64,000 nt of DNA from Nocardia vinacea (GCF_035920345.1 NZ_CP109149.1:9052001-9116000), one strand, 5' to 3'. Shown: positions 49,361 to 59,431, numbered from the stretch's first letter. Notes: generated by a model from the sequence alone, not told the origin. Made by a program: numbers and translations.

Positions 49361-50758
49361 TTATGCCGCAGCGTATCCGGTGAATTCATGCGCGGTCACG
49401 GTGACCATGCGGCCACCCATTGCCTTCACCGCCGTGCGAAAGTTGGGTCTACCACTGGGCGGTAGCGGCATCGACCAAGCGCTCGAACCGTCTCCGGCGT
49501 CGATCGCGTGCACCGTGATGCCGTCGGTCAGGATGAGATGGCTTGCGTCGGTTATTCCGTCGTAGCGTGAGGTGTTCGTGAACGGCGTCGGCTGCCGCCA
49601 GATTCGGTGTCCGTCCGTGAGATCGAGGCCTACCAGCTCTGATCCATCGAGCGATCGAACGATCACAGTGCTATCCACTATTCCTTCTACGGCAGGCATA
49701 CGTCCGGTGTGCTCGTCGATGCCGATCTGCGCATTGGTCCAGAGGACTCGGCCTGTCGTTCGCTCGTAGGCACTTTCGCCGGTGAGGATCGGCGGCGGCG
49801 TCGCGGTCGCGGTCGGGTACCACTCGAGCAGGAAGCTCGCGTTGCTGACCTCGGTGATCGGGTGGCCAATGCGATCGAGAAGCGTGACCCGTCCCGGGCC
49901 CCGGTCGCGGCCGATCACCTGCGAAGCGACAATGCCGCCGTCGAACGTATGGCCAACGGGGCCGGTGAACAGCAACTCGCCGGTGCGCAGATCGTAGACG
50001 CGAACGTCCTGGTCGTGCCCGTCCTGGAAGTAGTCCTGCGCGATCCTGGGTCTGACAGGGTCGCCGGGAACGGGCGTCGGATACGTCCGCCGCCAGGTGG
50101 CGTCGATAGCGGAAACGGTCCCTCGCGTGACGACGGCGGTCATCCAGTCCGCGGTTCGGCCGACTACCGAAACCACGCCGTCGCGCACCCCCGCGTCCAT
50201 GACCTCGAAGTCCGTCGCATGGTCTGCGAGTACCGCGCCCGTGGCGGCTTCGATGATCAACACCCGATTCGTGCCGTGGCAGGCGATCTTTCCGTCGAAT
50301 ACCTGCTCACGGCAGCCGAGGAGTTCGCCGACATCGGTCGTCCATCGCACCTGGCCGGTATCCGGATCGATGCCGTGCATACGCACCGGTCCGACGGTCA
50401 GTCCAACATTTTCGCCCGGCCCAAGCCCACCGGGCACCGCGGTTGCCGCGACGATCATCGGCCCGGCGTCCATCGGTCCGCCATAGCCGTAATAGCGATG
50501 CAGCGTCTGCGGCGCGGCCAGCAAAACCGCACCGGGCTCCTCGGACAAGTCGGCAGCGCGCAATGTCCACCGCGGCGCCGGAGCGGAGTCGAGTCGGGGC
50601 GAAATCCGGAACCGGCCGCCAGTCGCGGATATCTCCTGCGGCTGCACAGGCGAACGGTTCACCCACACGACCGCGGTGATGCCCGCCACCACAGCCACGA
50701 CCAGCACCGTGATCCAGATCCTCCACTGATCGGTGAGCCACCTTGCAGCCTTGTTCAC
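49361..50758 (-). CDS. Membrane-anchored PQQ-type beta-propeller protein
   Basis: A 465-residue protein. A membrane helix at about 12-33 ([20 protein letters not shown]) anchors a beta-propeller outside the cell. Propeller blades show the PQQ-like repeat [16 protein letters not shown], the related [15 protein letters not shown] and [14 protein letters not shown]. No PQQ-dehydrogenase catalytic motif is present, so a structural or binding role is more likely than an enzymatic one. GTG 50758 follows AAGGAG at 9 nt and is preferred over an upstream ATG. It is convergent with the small-gene operon 48110-49072. Confidence 0.8.
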   Translation of the reverse strand: MNKAARWLTDQWRIWITVLVVAVVAGITAVVWVNRSPVQPQEISATGGRFRISPRLDSAPAPRWTLRAADLSEEPGAVLLAAPQTLHRYYGYGGPMDAGPMIVAATAVPGGLGPGENVGLTVGPVRMHGIDPDTGQVRWTTDVGELLGCREQVFDGKIACHGTNRVLIIEAATGAVLADHATDFEVMDAGVRDGVVSVVGRTADWMTAVVTRGTVSAIDATWRRTYPTPVPGDPVRPRIAQDYFQDGHDQDVRVYDLRTGELLFTGPVGHTFDGGIVASQVIGRDRGPGRVTLLDRIGHPITEVSNASFLLEWYPTATATPPPILTGESAYERTTGRVLWTNAQIGIDEHTGRMPAVEGIVDSTVIVRSLDGSELVGLDLTDGHRIWRQPTPFTNTSRYDGITDASHLILTDGITVHAIDAGDGSSAWSMPLPPSGRPNFRTAVKAMGGRMVTVTAHEFTGYAAA

Positions 50759-50913
50759 TCGGAGGTCTCCTTCATATACGTATCGGGACCAGGCGCTGGG
50801 CGGTCCGATACGCAAGATATCGGCTTGTCAGGGCTGAGAACTCAGACCGAACCGAGGCCGACGTGCCGGTTCAGCATGCGGCGTGGATCCAGGAAGACGC
50901 GTTGGGGGCAGTG

Positions 50914-51124
50914 TCAGTGCGTCCGCGGCTGCGCATGCGGCGTCCACTGCTGTCCGTCGAACCAGCGCACTACGCCGGGATTCGCCGGATCCGGATACCA
51001 CCCCGGTGTCATCGATTGCGCGGGATGGCTCGGTCTGCGAGATCCGGACTGCGATGAGCAGGACGAGCCCGAGGCCCACTCCGACGACCACCAGTGCCAC
51101 GATCAAGAGCAGCAGGAGTTCCAT
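50914..51124 (-). pseudogene. Frameshifted small membrane protein with DUF2510 domain
   Basis: The frame starting ATG 51124 gives one membrane helix ([20 protein letters not shown]) then [11 protein letters not shown] and runs on into non-family sequence. In another frame, ATG 51012 to TGA 50914 encodes a complete 32-residue DUF2510 domain ([20 protein letters not shown], then QWTPHAQ). Loss of two bases in an AC-rich run near 51005-51012 would explain the split; joined, the two parts make a plausible small membrane protein. Alternatively the 32-residue DUF2510 peptide is a separate micro-gene. Sequencing error is also possible. Confidence 0.55.
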
Positions 51125-51199
51125 GCGGCAAGTATTGAGGGGCCGCCGGTCCGCGCCGTGGCTGGAACCGCTTTCGCACCGGTCAGTAGGCTGTTACCC

Positions 51200-52465
51200 A
51201 TGACGGCTGGAACCACGACCGAGCAGGATATCCGCGAGACGGTGCACGATGCCGCGCGCAAGGCTCGGGTAGCTTCGCGGGTGCTCGCACAGCTGACCAC
51301 GGCGCAGAAGGACGAGGCGCTGCATGCGGCGGCCGATGCGTTGCTCGCGGCGGCCGATACCGTGCTCGCTGCCAACGCCGAGGACATCGCGATCGCGCAG
51401 GCGGCCGGGACCGAGGAGTCCCTGCTGGACCGGCTGCGGCTGACCAAGGCGCGCATCGACGGCATCGCCTCCGGGTTGCGTCAGGTGGCCGGGCTGCCGG
51501 ATCCGGTCGGTGTGGTCGTGCGCGGGTCGACGTTGCCGAACGGGCTGGAGATCCGTCAGGTTCGGGTGCCGCTCGGCGTGGTGGGCATGGTCTACGAGGC
51601 CCGGCCGAATGTCACCGTCGACGCATTCGGGCTCGCGCTCAAATCCGGCAATGCGGCGCTGCTGCGCGGTTCCTCCTCGGCCGCGCACTCCAATGCCGCA
51701 TTGGTCACGGTGCTGCGTGAAGCCCTTGTCGCACTGGACATTCCGGCTGATGCGGTACAGCTGCTGCCCAGCCACGACCGCTCCAGCGTGACCCATCTGA
51801 TCCAGGCCCGCGGCCTGGTCGACGTGGTCATCCCGCGTGGCGGCGCGGGTCTGATCAATGCCGTGGTCCGCGACGCCAAGGTGCCCACCATCGAGACCGG
51901 CACCGGCAACTGCCACGTCTACGTGCACGAAGCCGCCGATCTGGAGATGGCCGAGCAGATCTTGATCAATGCCAAGACCCGCCGTCCCAGCGTGTGCAAT
52001 GCCGCCGAGACGGTGCTCATCGACGATGCGATCGCCACCACCGCCGTGCCCCGGCTGATCGAGGCGCTGGAACGACACGGCGTCACCGTGCACGGCGATC
52101 TGCCCGGACTGGTGCCCGCCAACGATCAGGACTGGGGCGAGGAGTACCTCACCCTCGATATCGCGCTCAAGATCGTCAAGGATCTCGACGCGGCTGTCGA
52201 GCACATCAACACCTGGGGCACCGGCCACACCGAGGCCATCGTCACCGCTGAACTGGCCGCGGCCCGCGAATTCACCAACCGCGTCGATGCCGCCGCTGTC
52301 ATGGTGAACGCCTCCACCGCCTTCACCGATGGTGAGCAGTTCGGCTTCGGCGCGGAGATCGGCATCTCCACCCAGAAGTTGCACGCCCGCGGCCCGATGG
52401 CACTGCCGGAACTGACCTCGACCAAATGGATCGTCTGGGGCGACGGCCAGATCCGCCCGGTCTAG
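51200..52465 (+). CDS. proA: Gamma-glutamyl phosphate reductase
   Basis: NADPH-dependent reduction of gamma-glutamyl phosphate to glutamate semialdehyde, the second step of proline synthesis after ProB. The 421-residue protein has [35 protein letters not shown], and the catalytic-Cys region [18 protein letters not shown] (Cys about 271), plus [20 protein letters not shown] near the end. The open frame runs far upstream, but ATG 51200 ([11 protein letters not shown]) gives the family length. It lies about 45 kb from proB. The core block moxR to octT follows. Confidence 0.96.
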   Translation: MTAGTTTEQDIRETVHDAARKARVASRVLAQLTTAQKDEALHAAADALLAAADTVLAANAEDIAIAQAAGTEESLLDRLRLTKARIDGIASGLRQVAGLPDPVGVVVRGSTLPNGLEIRQVRVPLGVVGMVYEARPNVTVDAFGLALKSGNAALLRGSSSAAHSNAALVTVLREALVALDIPADAVQLLPSHDRSSVTHLIQARGLVDVVIPRGGAGLINAVVRDAKVPTIETGTGNCHVYVHEAADLEMAEQILINAKTRRPSVCNAAETVLIDDAIATTAVPRLIEALERHGVTVHGDLPGLVPANDQDWGEEYLTLDIALKIVKDLDAAVEHINTWGTGHTEAIVTAELAAAREFTNRVDAAAVMVNASTAFTDGEQFGFGAEIGISTQKLHARGPMALPELTSTKWIVWGDGQIRPV

Positions 52466-52549
52466 ATTTCGTTCGGCGTAAGAACCGCCGAGCGCTTGCT
52501 TCGGGTACTCCCGTAGCTTTAGGGGCGGGATTGAATGGAAGGACGCTAC

Positions 52550-53431
52550 GTGGGTACCGAAAGCGCAGTGCAGGAGCCGATCTTCACCTCGGTCGACGAT
52601 GTGATCGAACGGCTGGCCACGACCGGGTACCTGGCCGATAAGGCGACGGCGACCTCGGTATTCCTGGCCGATCGGCTCGGCAAGCCGCTGCTGATCGAGG
52701 GGCCGGCCGGTGTCGGCAAGACCGAACTGGCAAGGGCGGTCGCGCAGACCGCGGATGCGGAGCTGGTGCGTTTGCAGTGCTACGAGGGTGTCGACGAGGC
52801 CCGCGCACTGTACGAGTGGAATCACGCCAAGCAGATTCTGCGGATCCAGGCGTCCAGCGAGAATGATTGGGAAGAGACCAAGGCCGACGTCTTCACCGAG
52901 GAATTCCTGCTGTCGCGCCCGCTGCTGACCGCGATCCGCCGCGCCGATCCGACCGTGCTGCTCATCGACGAAACCGATAAGGCCGATGTCGAGATCGAGG
53001 GTCTGCTGCTCGAGGTGCTCAGCGATTTCGCGGTCACCGTCCCGGAACTCGGCACGATTACCGCGAGCCGCAAGCCGTTCGTGGTGCTGACCTCCAATGC
53101 GACGCGCGAACTGTCCGAAGCGCTCAAACGCCGCTGCCTCTATCTGCACCTGGACTTCCCGGATGAGGAACTCGAGCGCCGCATCCTGGCCAGCCGGGTG
53201 CCGGAACTGTCCGCCTCGGTCGCCGCGCAGCTGGTCCGGATCGTGCACGTGCTGCGTGGGATGCAGCTGAAGAAGCTGCCGAGCGTCGCGGAGTCGATCG
53301 ACTGGGGACGTACCCTGCTCGCGCTCGGCCTGCAGGATCTCGACGACACCACCGTGCGCGCCACCCTCGGTGTCGTGCTCAAACACCAGGCCGACCACCA
53401 GCGCGCGCTGGCCGAGCTGAAGCTGGCCTGA
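52550..53431 (+). CDS. MoxR-type AAA ATPase
   Basis: A 293-residue AAA+ ATPase of the MoxR group. Walker A is GPAGVGKTELA (about 48), Walker B VLLIDETDKAD (about 141), and the sensor region LTSNATRELSEALKRRC. MoxR proteins act with VWA-domain partners as chaperone-like factors that activate or assemble metal enzymes or stress complexes. The VWA gene follows after 3 nt. GTG 52550 has GGAAGGA 6 nt upstream; ATG 52535 would add five residues. The same pair follows proA in mycobacteria. Confidence 0.9.
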   Translation: MGTESAVQEPIFTSVDDVIERLATTGYLADKATATSVFLADRLGKPLLIEGPAGVGKTELARAVAQTADAELVRLQCYEGVDEARALYEWNHAKQILRIQASSENDWEETKADVFTEEFLLSRPLLTAIRRADPTVLLIDETDKADVEIEGLLLEVLSDFAVTVPELGTITASRKPFVVLTSNATRELSEALKRRCLYLHLDFPDEELERRILASRVPELSASVAAQLVRIVHVLRGMQLKKLPSVAESIDWGRTLLALGLQDLDDTTVRATLGVVLKHQADHQRALAELKLA

Positions 53432-53434
53432 GCC

Positions 53435-54850
53435 ATGGCGGCCGGATCGCAGCCCACACTCGATGCGCCGCACGGGATTTCGGGACATCTCGTCGGTTTC
53501 GTCGAGGCTTTGCGGGCGCGCGGCATCCCGGTTGGTCCGTCGGAAACGGTGGACGCGGGCCGTGTGGTGTCGGTGCTGGATCTGATGGACCGTGAGGTCG
53601 TGCGCGAAGGTCTGGCCTGTTCGCTACTGCGCCGCACCACTCATCGCAGCACCTTCGACGGCCTGTTCGACCTGTGGTTCCCGGCCGCCCTCGGTGCGCG
53701 CGGCAGCACTGCGGATGATCTCGAACTTCCGCGCACACCGTCCGGCGAGATCGATATTCCCGCGCTGCGCGGACTGCTCGCGGCCCTGCTGACCAGGGAG
53801 GATTCAACGCAGCAGCAGCAAATGATCGCCGCGCAGCTGGTCGAACAACTCGGGCAGTACGAATCCTCGCGTGGTCCCTCCTTCTCCGCGTACCGCACGC
53901 TGCGCGAGGTCCAGCCGGAAACACTGCTGGCCAGGATTCTGCAGGGTTTGGCCGCCGGACCGGATACCAGCGAATTCGATACCGAGATCGCCCGCCGCAT
54001 CGGCAGGCAGCGCATCGCCGGATTCCGCGCCATCGTGGAGGCGGAAACGCATCGGCGGGTGGCCGAGAATATCGGCAGGGATCGCGTCGCGAGCTATGCC
54101 GTCGCTCGTCAAGTCGAGGATGTCGATTTCCTGCGTGCCTCCGAAACCGAGCTGGCGGAGATGCGGCGCGGCACCCAGCGACTGGCCCGAATCCTGGCGT
54201 CCCGACTTGCCGTGCGGCGCAGGCATTCTCGTCGCGGTGAGATTGATTTACGCAAGACGCTGCGCAAATCCATGTCGACCGGCGGCGTCCCCATCGACCT
54301 GGTGAATCGCAAACCGCGACCGGGTCGCCCCGAACTGGTGCTGCTCTGCGATGTGTCCGGCTCGGTGGCCGGATTCAGCAACTTCACGCTCCTGCTGGTC
54401 AATTCGCTGCGCGAACAGTTCTCCCGGGTGCGGATATTCGCCTTCGTGGACCGGACCGATGAGGTGACCCGATTCTTCGATCCGCACACCCAACTGGACC
54501 AGTCCATGGCCCGCATCTTCACCGAGGGCAGGGTGGTCGGCCTGGACGGGCACTCCGACTACGGCCATGCGCTGTCGACCTTCGTCGAGCAGTGGCCCGA
54601 TGCGGTCACCTCCCGCAGCTCACTGCTGATCCTCGGTGATGCCCGCACCAATTACCGTGATCCGGACCTGAATACGCTGCGCGAGCTGGTACGCACCGCC
54701 AAGCACGCGCATTGGCTCAATCCGGAGAAGGAAAGCAACTGGGGCACCGGCGATTCCGCCGCCGACAGGTATCGCGAAGTGATCGATATGCACGAGTGCC
54801 GCTCGGCCAAACAACTGACCGCGGTGGTGTCCCGGCTGCTACCGGTGTGA
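53435..54850 (+). CDS. VWA (CoxE-like) domain protein, MoxR partner
   Basis: A 471-residue protein. The N-terminal 270 residues are helical, with an Arg-rich end (RLAVRRRHSRRGEIDLRKTL). The C-terminal von Willebrand A domain has the MIDAS motif CDVSGSVAGF (about 307) and matching Thr/Asp in LDGHSDYGHAL and LLILGDARTNY. It is a typical substrate adaptor for the adjacent MoxR ATPase. An inverted repeat follows the stop (54860-54879). Confidence 0.88.
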   Translation: MAAGSQPTLDAPHGISGHLVGFVEALRARGIPVGPSETVDAGRVVSVLDLMDREVVREGLACSLLRRTTHRSTFDGLFDLWFPAALGARGSTADDLELPRTPSGEIDIPALRGLLAALLTREDSTQQQQMIAAQLVEQLGQYESSRGPSFSAYRTLREVQPETLLARILQGLAAGPDTSEFDTEIARRIGRQRIAGFRAIVEAETHRRVAENIGRDRVASYAVARQVEDVDFLRASETELAEMRRGTQRLARILASRLAVRRRHSRRGEIDLRKTLRKSMSTGGVPIDLVNRKPRPGRPELVLLCDVSGSVAGFSNFTLLLVNSLREQFSRVRIFAFVDRTDEVTRFFDPHTQLDQSMARIFTEGRVVGLDGHSDYGHALSTFVEQWPDAVTSRSSLLILGDARTNYRDPDLNTLRELVRTAKHAHWLNPEKESNWGTGDSAADRYREVIDMHECRSAKQLTAVVSRLLPV

Positions 54851-54859
54851 CGCTATTGT

Positions 54860-54879
54860 GACCGAACTCATTATCGGTC
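54860..54879. promoter_or_regulatory. Inverted repeat before the HSP90-like gene
   Basis: GACCGA and TCGGTC flank ACTCATTA. It lies between the VWA stop and the HSP90-like start, so it may be a weak terminator or an operator. It is not a CIRCE element. Confidence 0.3.
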
Positions 54880-54914
54880 TCCGTTAACACCATCAGCATT
54901 CGTTAAGGGAACTA

Positions 54915-56795
54915 TTGGCGCTGCGCACCAGGATTCGGTCCATGGTGAACAACGCGCCGGGTAGGTCTGGCCGCAGCGGTAGTGGGGATTATTCGTTCCA
55001 GGTCGATCTGCGCGGAATCGTCGATCTGCTCTCGCATCACTTGTATTCGAGTCCCCGGGTCTACATCCGTGAACTGCTGCAGAACGCGGTCGATGCCGTC
55101 ACCGCGCGCAGGCAGCGCGATGCCTTGGCGCCCACCGCGATTCGGCTGGTCGTCGACGAATCCGGGCTGCGGATAACCGATCACGGCATCGGCCTCACCG
55201 AGGCGGATGTGCACCGCTTCCTCGCCACCATCGGAAATTCGTCCAAGCGCGACGATATCGAGGGTGCGCGCCGAGAGTTCCTCGGGCAATTCGGCATCGG
55301 GCTGCTGGCGTGCTTCACCGTGGCCGAGACGATCCGAGTGGTGACCCGCTCGGCCATCGACCCGGCCGCCCTGCCCGTCGAATGGCTGGCCGCCGCCGAC
55401 GGCACCTACTCGCTGCGTTTGCTCGATCCGGCAGCGCAGCAAGAGCCGGGCACCACGGTACATCTCACGCCGCGAGCCGGTGCGCAGGCGTGGTTCACGC
55501 CCGGGCGGGTGCTGGATTTGGTCCGCGATTATGGTTCGCTGCTGCCCTATGAGGTGACGGTCGAGGCGAATGGTGCCGGACTGCGCGCGACCGACGGTCC
55601 GCCGGTGTGGCGGCGCGCCCATGCATCCCCAGCCCAGCGGCGTGCGGCGCTGTTCGAGTACGGCGCGCGCGTCCTCGGATTCACTCCGCTGGATGTGATC
55701 GATCTCGATGCCGAATTGGCGGGGGTCAGCGGGGTTGCTTTCGTGCTGTCACAGCCGGGCAATCCCGCGGAAAGCAGTGCGCACCGGGTGTATCTCAAGG
55801 GCATGCTGCTCGGTGACGCGGTGCGCGGATTGCTGCCGGACTGGGCCTTCTTCGTGCGCTGTGTCATCGATACCGACAGCCTGCGCCCGACCGCCTCTCG
55901 CGAGGGCCTCTACGAAGACGAACGCCTCGCCATCGTCCGCGACAGCCTCGGCGACCGAATCCGCGACTGGCTCACCGAAATCGCCGCCGAACAGCCCGAG
56001 CGGCTCGCCGCATTCCTGTCCGTGCACGCCCTCGGTGTCAAGGCGATGGCACGGCATTCGCCGGACATGCTGCGGATCATGGTGCCGCACTTGCTGTTCG
56101 AGACGACCGACGGCCGGGTCCCGCTGACCGAATTCGTGCGCAACCATCCGACCGTGCGGGTGACGGCGACGGTGGAGGAATTCCGTCAGGTGGCCGCCAC
56201 CGCGGCCGCGCAAGGCATCGGCGTTGTCAATGGCGGCTATACCTACGATGCGGAACTCGTCGCGCTGCTGCCGACGATCCTGCCTGGTATCACCGTGACC
56301 GAGCTGGACGCGGCCGCGGTTACGGCCGCCCTCGACCTGGTGGATCCCGCCGAGGAACTGTTGTCGGCTCCGGTGCTCGCCGCGGCGCGCACCGCACTGG
56401 ATCCGCTGTCCTGCGATGTGATTCTGCGTGCGTTCCATCCGGTTTCGGTTCCTGCACTGCATCTGGACAGTCGGGGTGCGCGTAATGAGCGGGCACGGGT
56501 CGAGACCACCGTCGGTGCGGATGAGCTCTGGACCGAAATCCTCGGTGCGCTGGAGGCGAGCGCACCCCGTGCCCAACTGGTGTTGAACCACAACAGTCCG
56601 GTGGTCCGACGATTGAGCCGGATCGACGACCCGGCCTTCCTGCGGACCGCGGTCGAATCGCTCTACGGCCAAGCGTTATTGATGACGCACCGGCCGTTGC
56701 GACCGGCCGACACCGCGCTGCTCAATCGCGCTTTCGGCGAATTCCTCAGCTGGGCGACCCGGCGTGTGGCGGGCGAGACCGCGGAGGAGGCCTGA
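54915..56795 (+). CDS. HSP90-family ATPase (HtpG-like, divergent)
   Basis: A 626-residue protein with an HSP90/GHKL ATP-binding domain: VYIRELLQNAVDAVTARR (Glu and Asn of the N-box, about 50), ITDHGIGLTEADV (DxGxG, about 85), IGNSSKRDD, and EFLGQFGIGLLACFTVAE. The middle domain keeps FVRCVIDTDSLRPTASREG, with the conserved arginine. It lacks the usual EEVD-type end of eukaryotic HSP90 and differs enough from housekeeping HtpG to be a separate subfamily. TTG 54915 has AAGGGA upstream; ATG 54942 is an alternative. The next gene encodes a TPR protein 1 nt away, a probable co-chaperone. Confidence 0.88.
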   Translation: MALRTRIRSMVNNAPGRSGRSGSGDYSFQVDLRGIVDLLSHHLYSSPRVYIRELLQNAVDAVTARRQRDALAPTAIRLVVDESGLRITDHGIGLTEADVHRFLATIGNSSKRDDIEGARREFLGQFGIGLLACFTVAETIRVVTRSAIDPAALPVEWLAAADGTYSLRLLDPAAQQEPGTTVHLTPRAGAQAWFTPGRVLDLVRDYGSLLPYEVTVEANGAGLRATDGPPVWRRAHASPAQRRAALFEYGARVLGFTPLDVIDLDAELAGVSGVAFVLSQPGNPAESSAHRVYLKGMLLGDAVRGLLPDWAFFVRCVIDTDSLRPTASREGLYEDERLAIVRDSLGDRIRDWLTEIAAEQPERLAAFLSVHALGVKAMARHSPDMLRIMVPHLLFETTDGRVPLTEFVRNHPTVRVTATVEEFRQVAATAAAQGIGVVNGGYTYDAELVALLPTILPGITVTELDAAAVTAALDLVDPAEELLSAPVLAAARTALDPLSCDVILRAFHPVSVPALHLDSRGARNERARVETTVGADELWTEILGALEASAPRAQLVLNHNSPVVRRLSRIDDPAFLRTAVESLYGQALLMTHRPLRPADTALLNRAFGEFLSWATRRVAGETAEEA

Positions 56796-56796
56796 G

Positions 56797-58749
56797 ATGG
56801 ATACCTCCGAGATCCGATCCGCGCTGGCGCAGAGCCGTTCACTGCCACCCGGACGCGGCCGCACCGAACGACTGGAAATGCTTGCCGCCGAGGCGAAGTC
56901 GGGTCCGGACCGGGCACTGGAGGGGAGTGTCCTGTTGGAACTGGCCCAGGCGTATGCGTATGCGGGTGAACGCGATCTGGCACCGGTCGCCTACGGCAGG
57001 CTGTTGCGGATCTACGACGATTTCCCGGCCGAACTCGGTCCGATGACGCATTCGGTGCACTGGTATCTGAAATGGCTGACCTGGGGCCTGATCGAGAATC
57101 CCGCGGTGCCGCTGCAGACCACCTACCGCTGGCTCGATGAGCTCGAAAGTCGTTACCGGCAGCGGGGGTACAGTGCGCGTCCGGTGCTCGCATTGCGCTC
57201 CGACTTGGCACGGGAACTGGGTCAGCACGACCTGGCCGCCGAACTGCTGGACGCCGCGCGTGCGGCCCCGCGCGACAGCATGTCCGATTGCGACGCCTGT
57301 GAACGCAACCAGTGGGGTGCGAACTACGCGCAGGCCGGTGACGACGAGTCCGCATTGGAGAGCTGGCGTCCGGTCATCGACGGTGCCCGCAGCTGTGCCG
57401 AGGAGCCGCATCGGGTGCTCGGGCAGGCCTTGCTGCCGATGTTGCGCACCGGGCGCACCGCTGAAGCACGCAGTGCGCATTTGACGGGTTATCCACTGGT
57501 GCGCCACCTTCCGGATCTGCGGCGCTCGGTTGGCGAGCACATCGAGTTCTGCGCACTGACCGGGAACGAGGCGCGTGGTCTGGAGATGCTGGCCAAGCAT
57601 GCGGCGTGGCTGACCGATTCCGGCGCGGATGCCGCCATCCGGCTGGCCTTCATATCGGGAGTGTGCGTGCTGTTGCGGCGGCTGACCGAGCGGGATCTCG
57701 GTGCGCTCGAAGTCGGCGCGGGCACGGTGGATTCGGTATGCGCCGAGCTGAGCGTCGAAATCGGCGAGCTCGCCGCACGTTACGACGCGCGCAATGGCAA
57801 TTCGGTGGTCAGCGAGCGGGTCACGGCCCGGCTCGCGCAACAACCGCTGGTCGACCATCTGCCACTCGGTGTGCGAAACACATTGCCGCGCAAAGTTTCC
57901 GCAGTGGTGCCTGCGCGGACGGCTACCGCCGAGGAACAAGCCGAGGACGCACTGCAGCTGGCCGAGCTCGCCGCAGTACGCCTCGTCGACTATCCGAATG
58001 ATGCCGAACAGTATCTGCGCCAGGCACTTTCGATCGGCGCTACCGCGCTGCCCGCCGAACATCTCGCCCGCCTGAGTTCCCAGCTCGTCATGGTGCTCTC
58101 CGGACAGCCGGGCCGAGAATACGAACTGGCCGATGCGGCACTCACCGCCGCCGCACGGTGGGAACCGATTTCGGCCGCGGATGCGATACACCTCACCTTC
58201 GTCGCCGCGCGTGCCTGCCACCGGGCCGGACGGCATGGGGAGGCAGCGGCCCTGTTCGAGCAGCCACTCGCGGCCGGCGAGCAGCCGTATCCGCCCGCAG
58301 AAATGGCGATCGTGCGCCGCCAATACGGCGAATCCCTGCGCAAGCTCAGCCGATTCCGTGACGCGGCACAGCAATTCGTCGAGGCGGCCCGTCTGGTCCA
58401 CAACGATCCCGACCGGGTCGAACTCGAAGCCGAGCTCGCCTGGTCGGCCGCCTCGGTCCTGGACTACTGCGGCGAAGACGAACAAGCTGTCGTCGCCTTC
58501 CTCCGCGCCGCCCACCTCTGGGGCACCCTCGACCGCGTCGGCCCCCGAGCCAAATGCCTACGCTCCGCGGCGTGGTTACAGCTCTACGGCGCCGGGATGG
58601 AATCCGACCGCCCCTGGCTCACAACCATGCGCGACCTACTCGCGGAACTGGAGAATCTGGCCGAAACGTCCCCATCACCCGAGGTGACCACCGAACTCCT
58701 CAACACCCGCACCCAACTCGCCGACATGCAGTGTGACGAGGACCGCTGA
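56797..58749 (+). CDS. TPR-type protein, probable HSP90 partner
   Basis: A 650-residue, wholly helical protein made of tetratricopeptide-like repeats, for example SVLLELAQAYAYAGERDLAP, WGANYAQAGDDESALESW and VRRQYGESLRKLSRFRDAAQ. No enzymatic motif or membrane helix was found. It starts one base after the HSP90-like stop codon, and this HSP90-TPR pairing is common in actinomycetes. TPR domains classically bind HSP90 clients or chaperone tails; a co-chaperone or scaffold role is inferred from the pairing. ATG 56797 has GGAGGAGG before it. Confidence 0.85.
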   Translation: MDTSEIRSALAQSRSLPPGRGRTERLEMLAAEAKSGPDRALEGSVLLELAQAYAYAGERDLAPVAYGRLLRIYDDFPAELGPMTHSVHWYLKWLTWGLIENPAVPLQTTYRWLDELESRYRQRGYSARPVLALRSDLARELGQHDLAAELLDAARAAPRDSMSDCDACERNQWGANYAQAGDDESALESWRPVIDGARSCAEEPHRVLGQALLPMLRTGRTAEARSAHLTGYPLVRHLPDLRRSVGEHIEFCALTGNEARGLEMLAKHAAWLTDSGADAAIRLAFISGVCVLLRRLTERDLGALEVGAGTVDSVCAELSVEIGELAARYDARNGNSVVSERVTARLAQQPLVDHLPLGVRNTLPRKVSAVVPARTATAEEQAEDALQLAELAAVRLVDYPNDAEQYLRQALSIGATALPAEHLARLSSQLVMVLSGQPGREYELADAALTAAARWEPISAADAIHLTFVAARACHRAGRHGEAAALFEQPLAAGEQPYPPAEMAIVRRQYGESLRKLSRFRDAAQQFVEAARLVHNDPDRVELEAELAWSAASVLDYCGEDEQAVVAFLRAAHLWGTLDRVGPRAKCLRSAAWLQLYGAGMESDRPWLTTMRDLLAELENLAETSPSPEVTTELLNTRTQLADMQCDEDR

Positions 58750-59196
58750 TCACGTAGCCGACTGCTCGCCGACCAGCCCGCCGAGCAGCGCCTCGACCTG
58801 GTCGAAAGCGATGGCACCGGCGAGCGGATTCGAATAGCTGCGGGTCGAGACGATCAGCCCGTCACGTACCCGGGAGACATTGATGATCGGCAAATCGAAC
58901 CGCTTACCGGTGGCCAGCACCGTGCCGTTGATCCGGTACTCGGCGATGACGACCTCCGGGTCGGCGGTCTCGTGAATGTGGACCTCGTCGACGGAATCGA
59001 AGCGTTGGATCCGCGCGCCTTCCACCAGATGAGCGCGAAACGCATCGCGGCCGACCTCGGGATGCTCGGCCCCCGGCGGCAGAAACGGCAGTTCGAACAC
59101 CGCGTCGACGGCATACACATCGGCCATCTCCGGCGTCGGGCCGGGGGCAGTCGAGGACAGCAGGCGTTCGACGGTCTCACGAGGGGTGCGGGACAT
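58750..59196 (-). CDS. SnoaL-like / ketosteroid-isomerase-fold protein
   Basis: A 148-residue protein of the NTF2-like fold: TVERLLSSTAPGPTPEMADV, DAVFELPFLPPGAEHPEVG, FRAHLVEG and VVIAEYRINGTVLATGKRFD are the usual strands and helices of SnoaL-like small enzymes or binding proteins. Substrates in this family are diverse (polyketides, steroids, epoxides). The start is ATG 59196 with AGGAG 7 nt upstream. It is a single gene convergent with the TPR gene; a palindromic promoter element lies upstream. Confidence 0.82.
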   Translation of the reverse strand: MSRTPRETVERLLSSTAPGPTPEMADVYAVDAVFELPFLPPGAEHPEVGRDAFRAHLVEGARIQRFDSVDEVHIHETADPEVVIAEYRINGTVLATGKRFDLPIINVSRVRDGLIVSTRSYSNPLAGAIAFDQVEALLGGLVGEQSAT

Positions 59197-59232
59197 GACA
59201 TACTCCTGTTCGGTAGCTAACCGGGGTGATCC

Positions 59233-59262
59233 CCCCGTTTAATATACGGGGCGAGCGCCCCG
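59233..59262 (-). promoter_or_regulatory. Palindromic operator/promoter of the SnoaL-like gene
   Basis: CCCCGT-TTAATAT-ACGGGG (59233-59251) is a perfect 6-bp inverted repeat whose AT-rich centre gives a TATATT -10 on the minus strand about 45 nt before the start codon. A second GC palindrome, CGGGGC-GAGC-GCCCCG (59247-59262), overlaps it. This fits a repressor site over the -10. Confidence 0.5.
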
Positions 59263-59431
59263 CTTGTCTGCGATTGCCTCCGACCTACGCGGTGTGCACC
59301 GGAATGACGCCAGCGCCGCCGGTGGGGGTGCTGACGGAGTTTGCGGACGATAAGAAAACTGTTAGGTGGCATCGGCATTGTTGGGGAGGACACCGAGATC
59401 GGCTCGGTGCGTTCTCGATTCGGAGCTCCGG

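Noticed and set aside
51194..53488. 764-codon minus-strand frame opposite proA and moxR
   Set aside because: Shadow of two confidently identified genes; composition typical of antisense GC-rich DNA.
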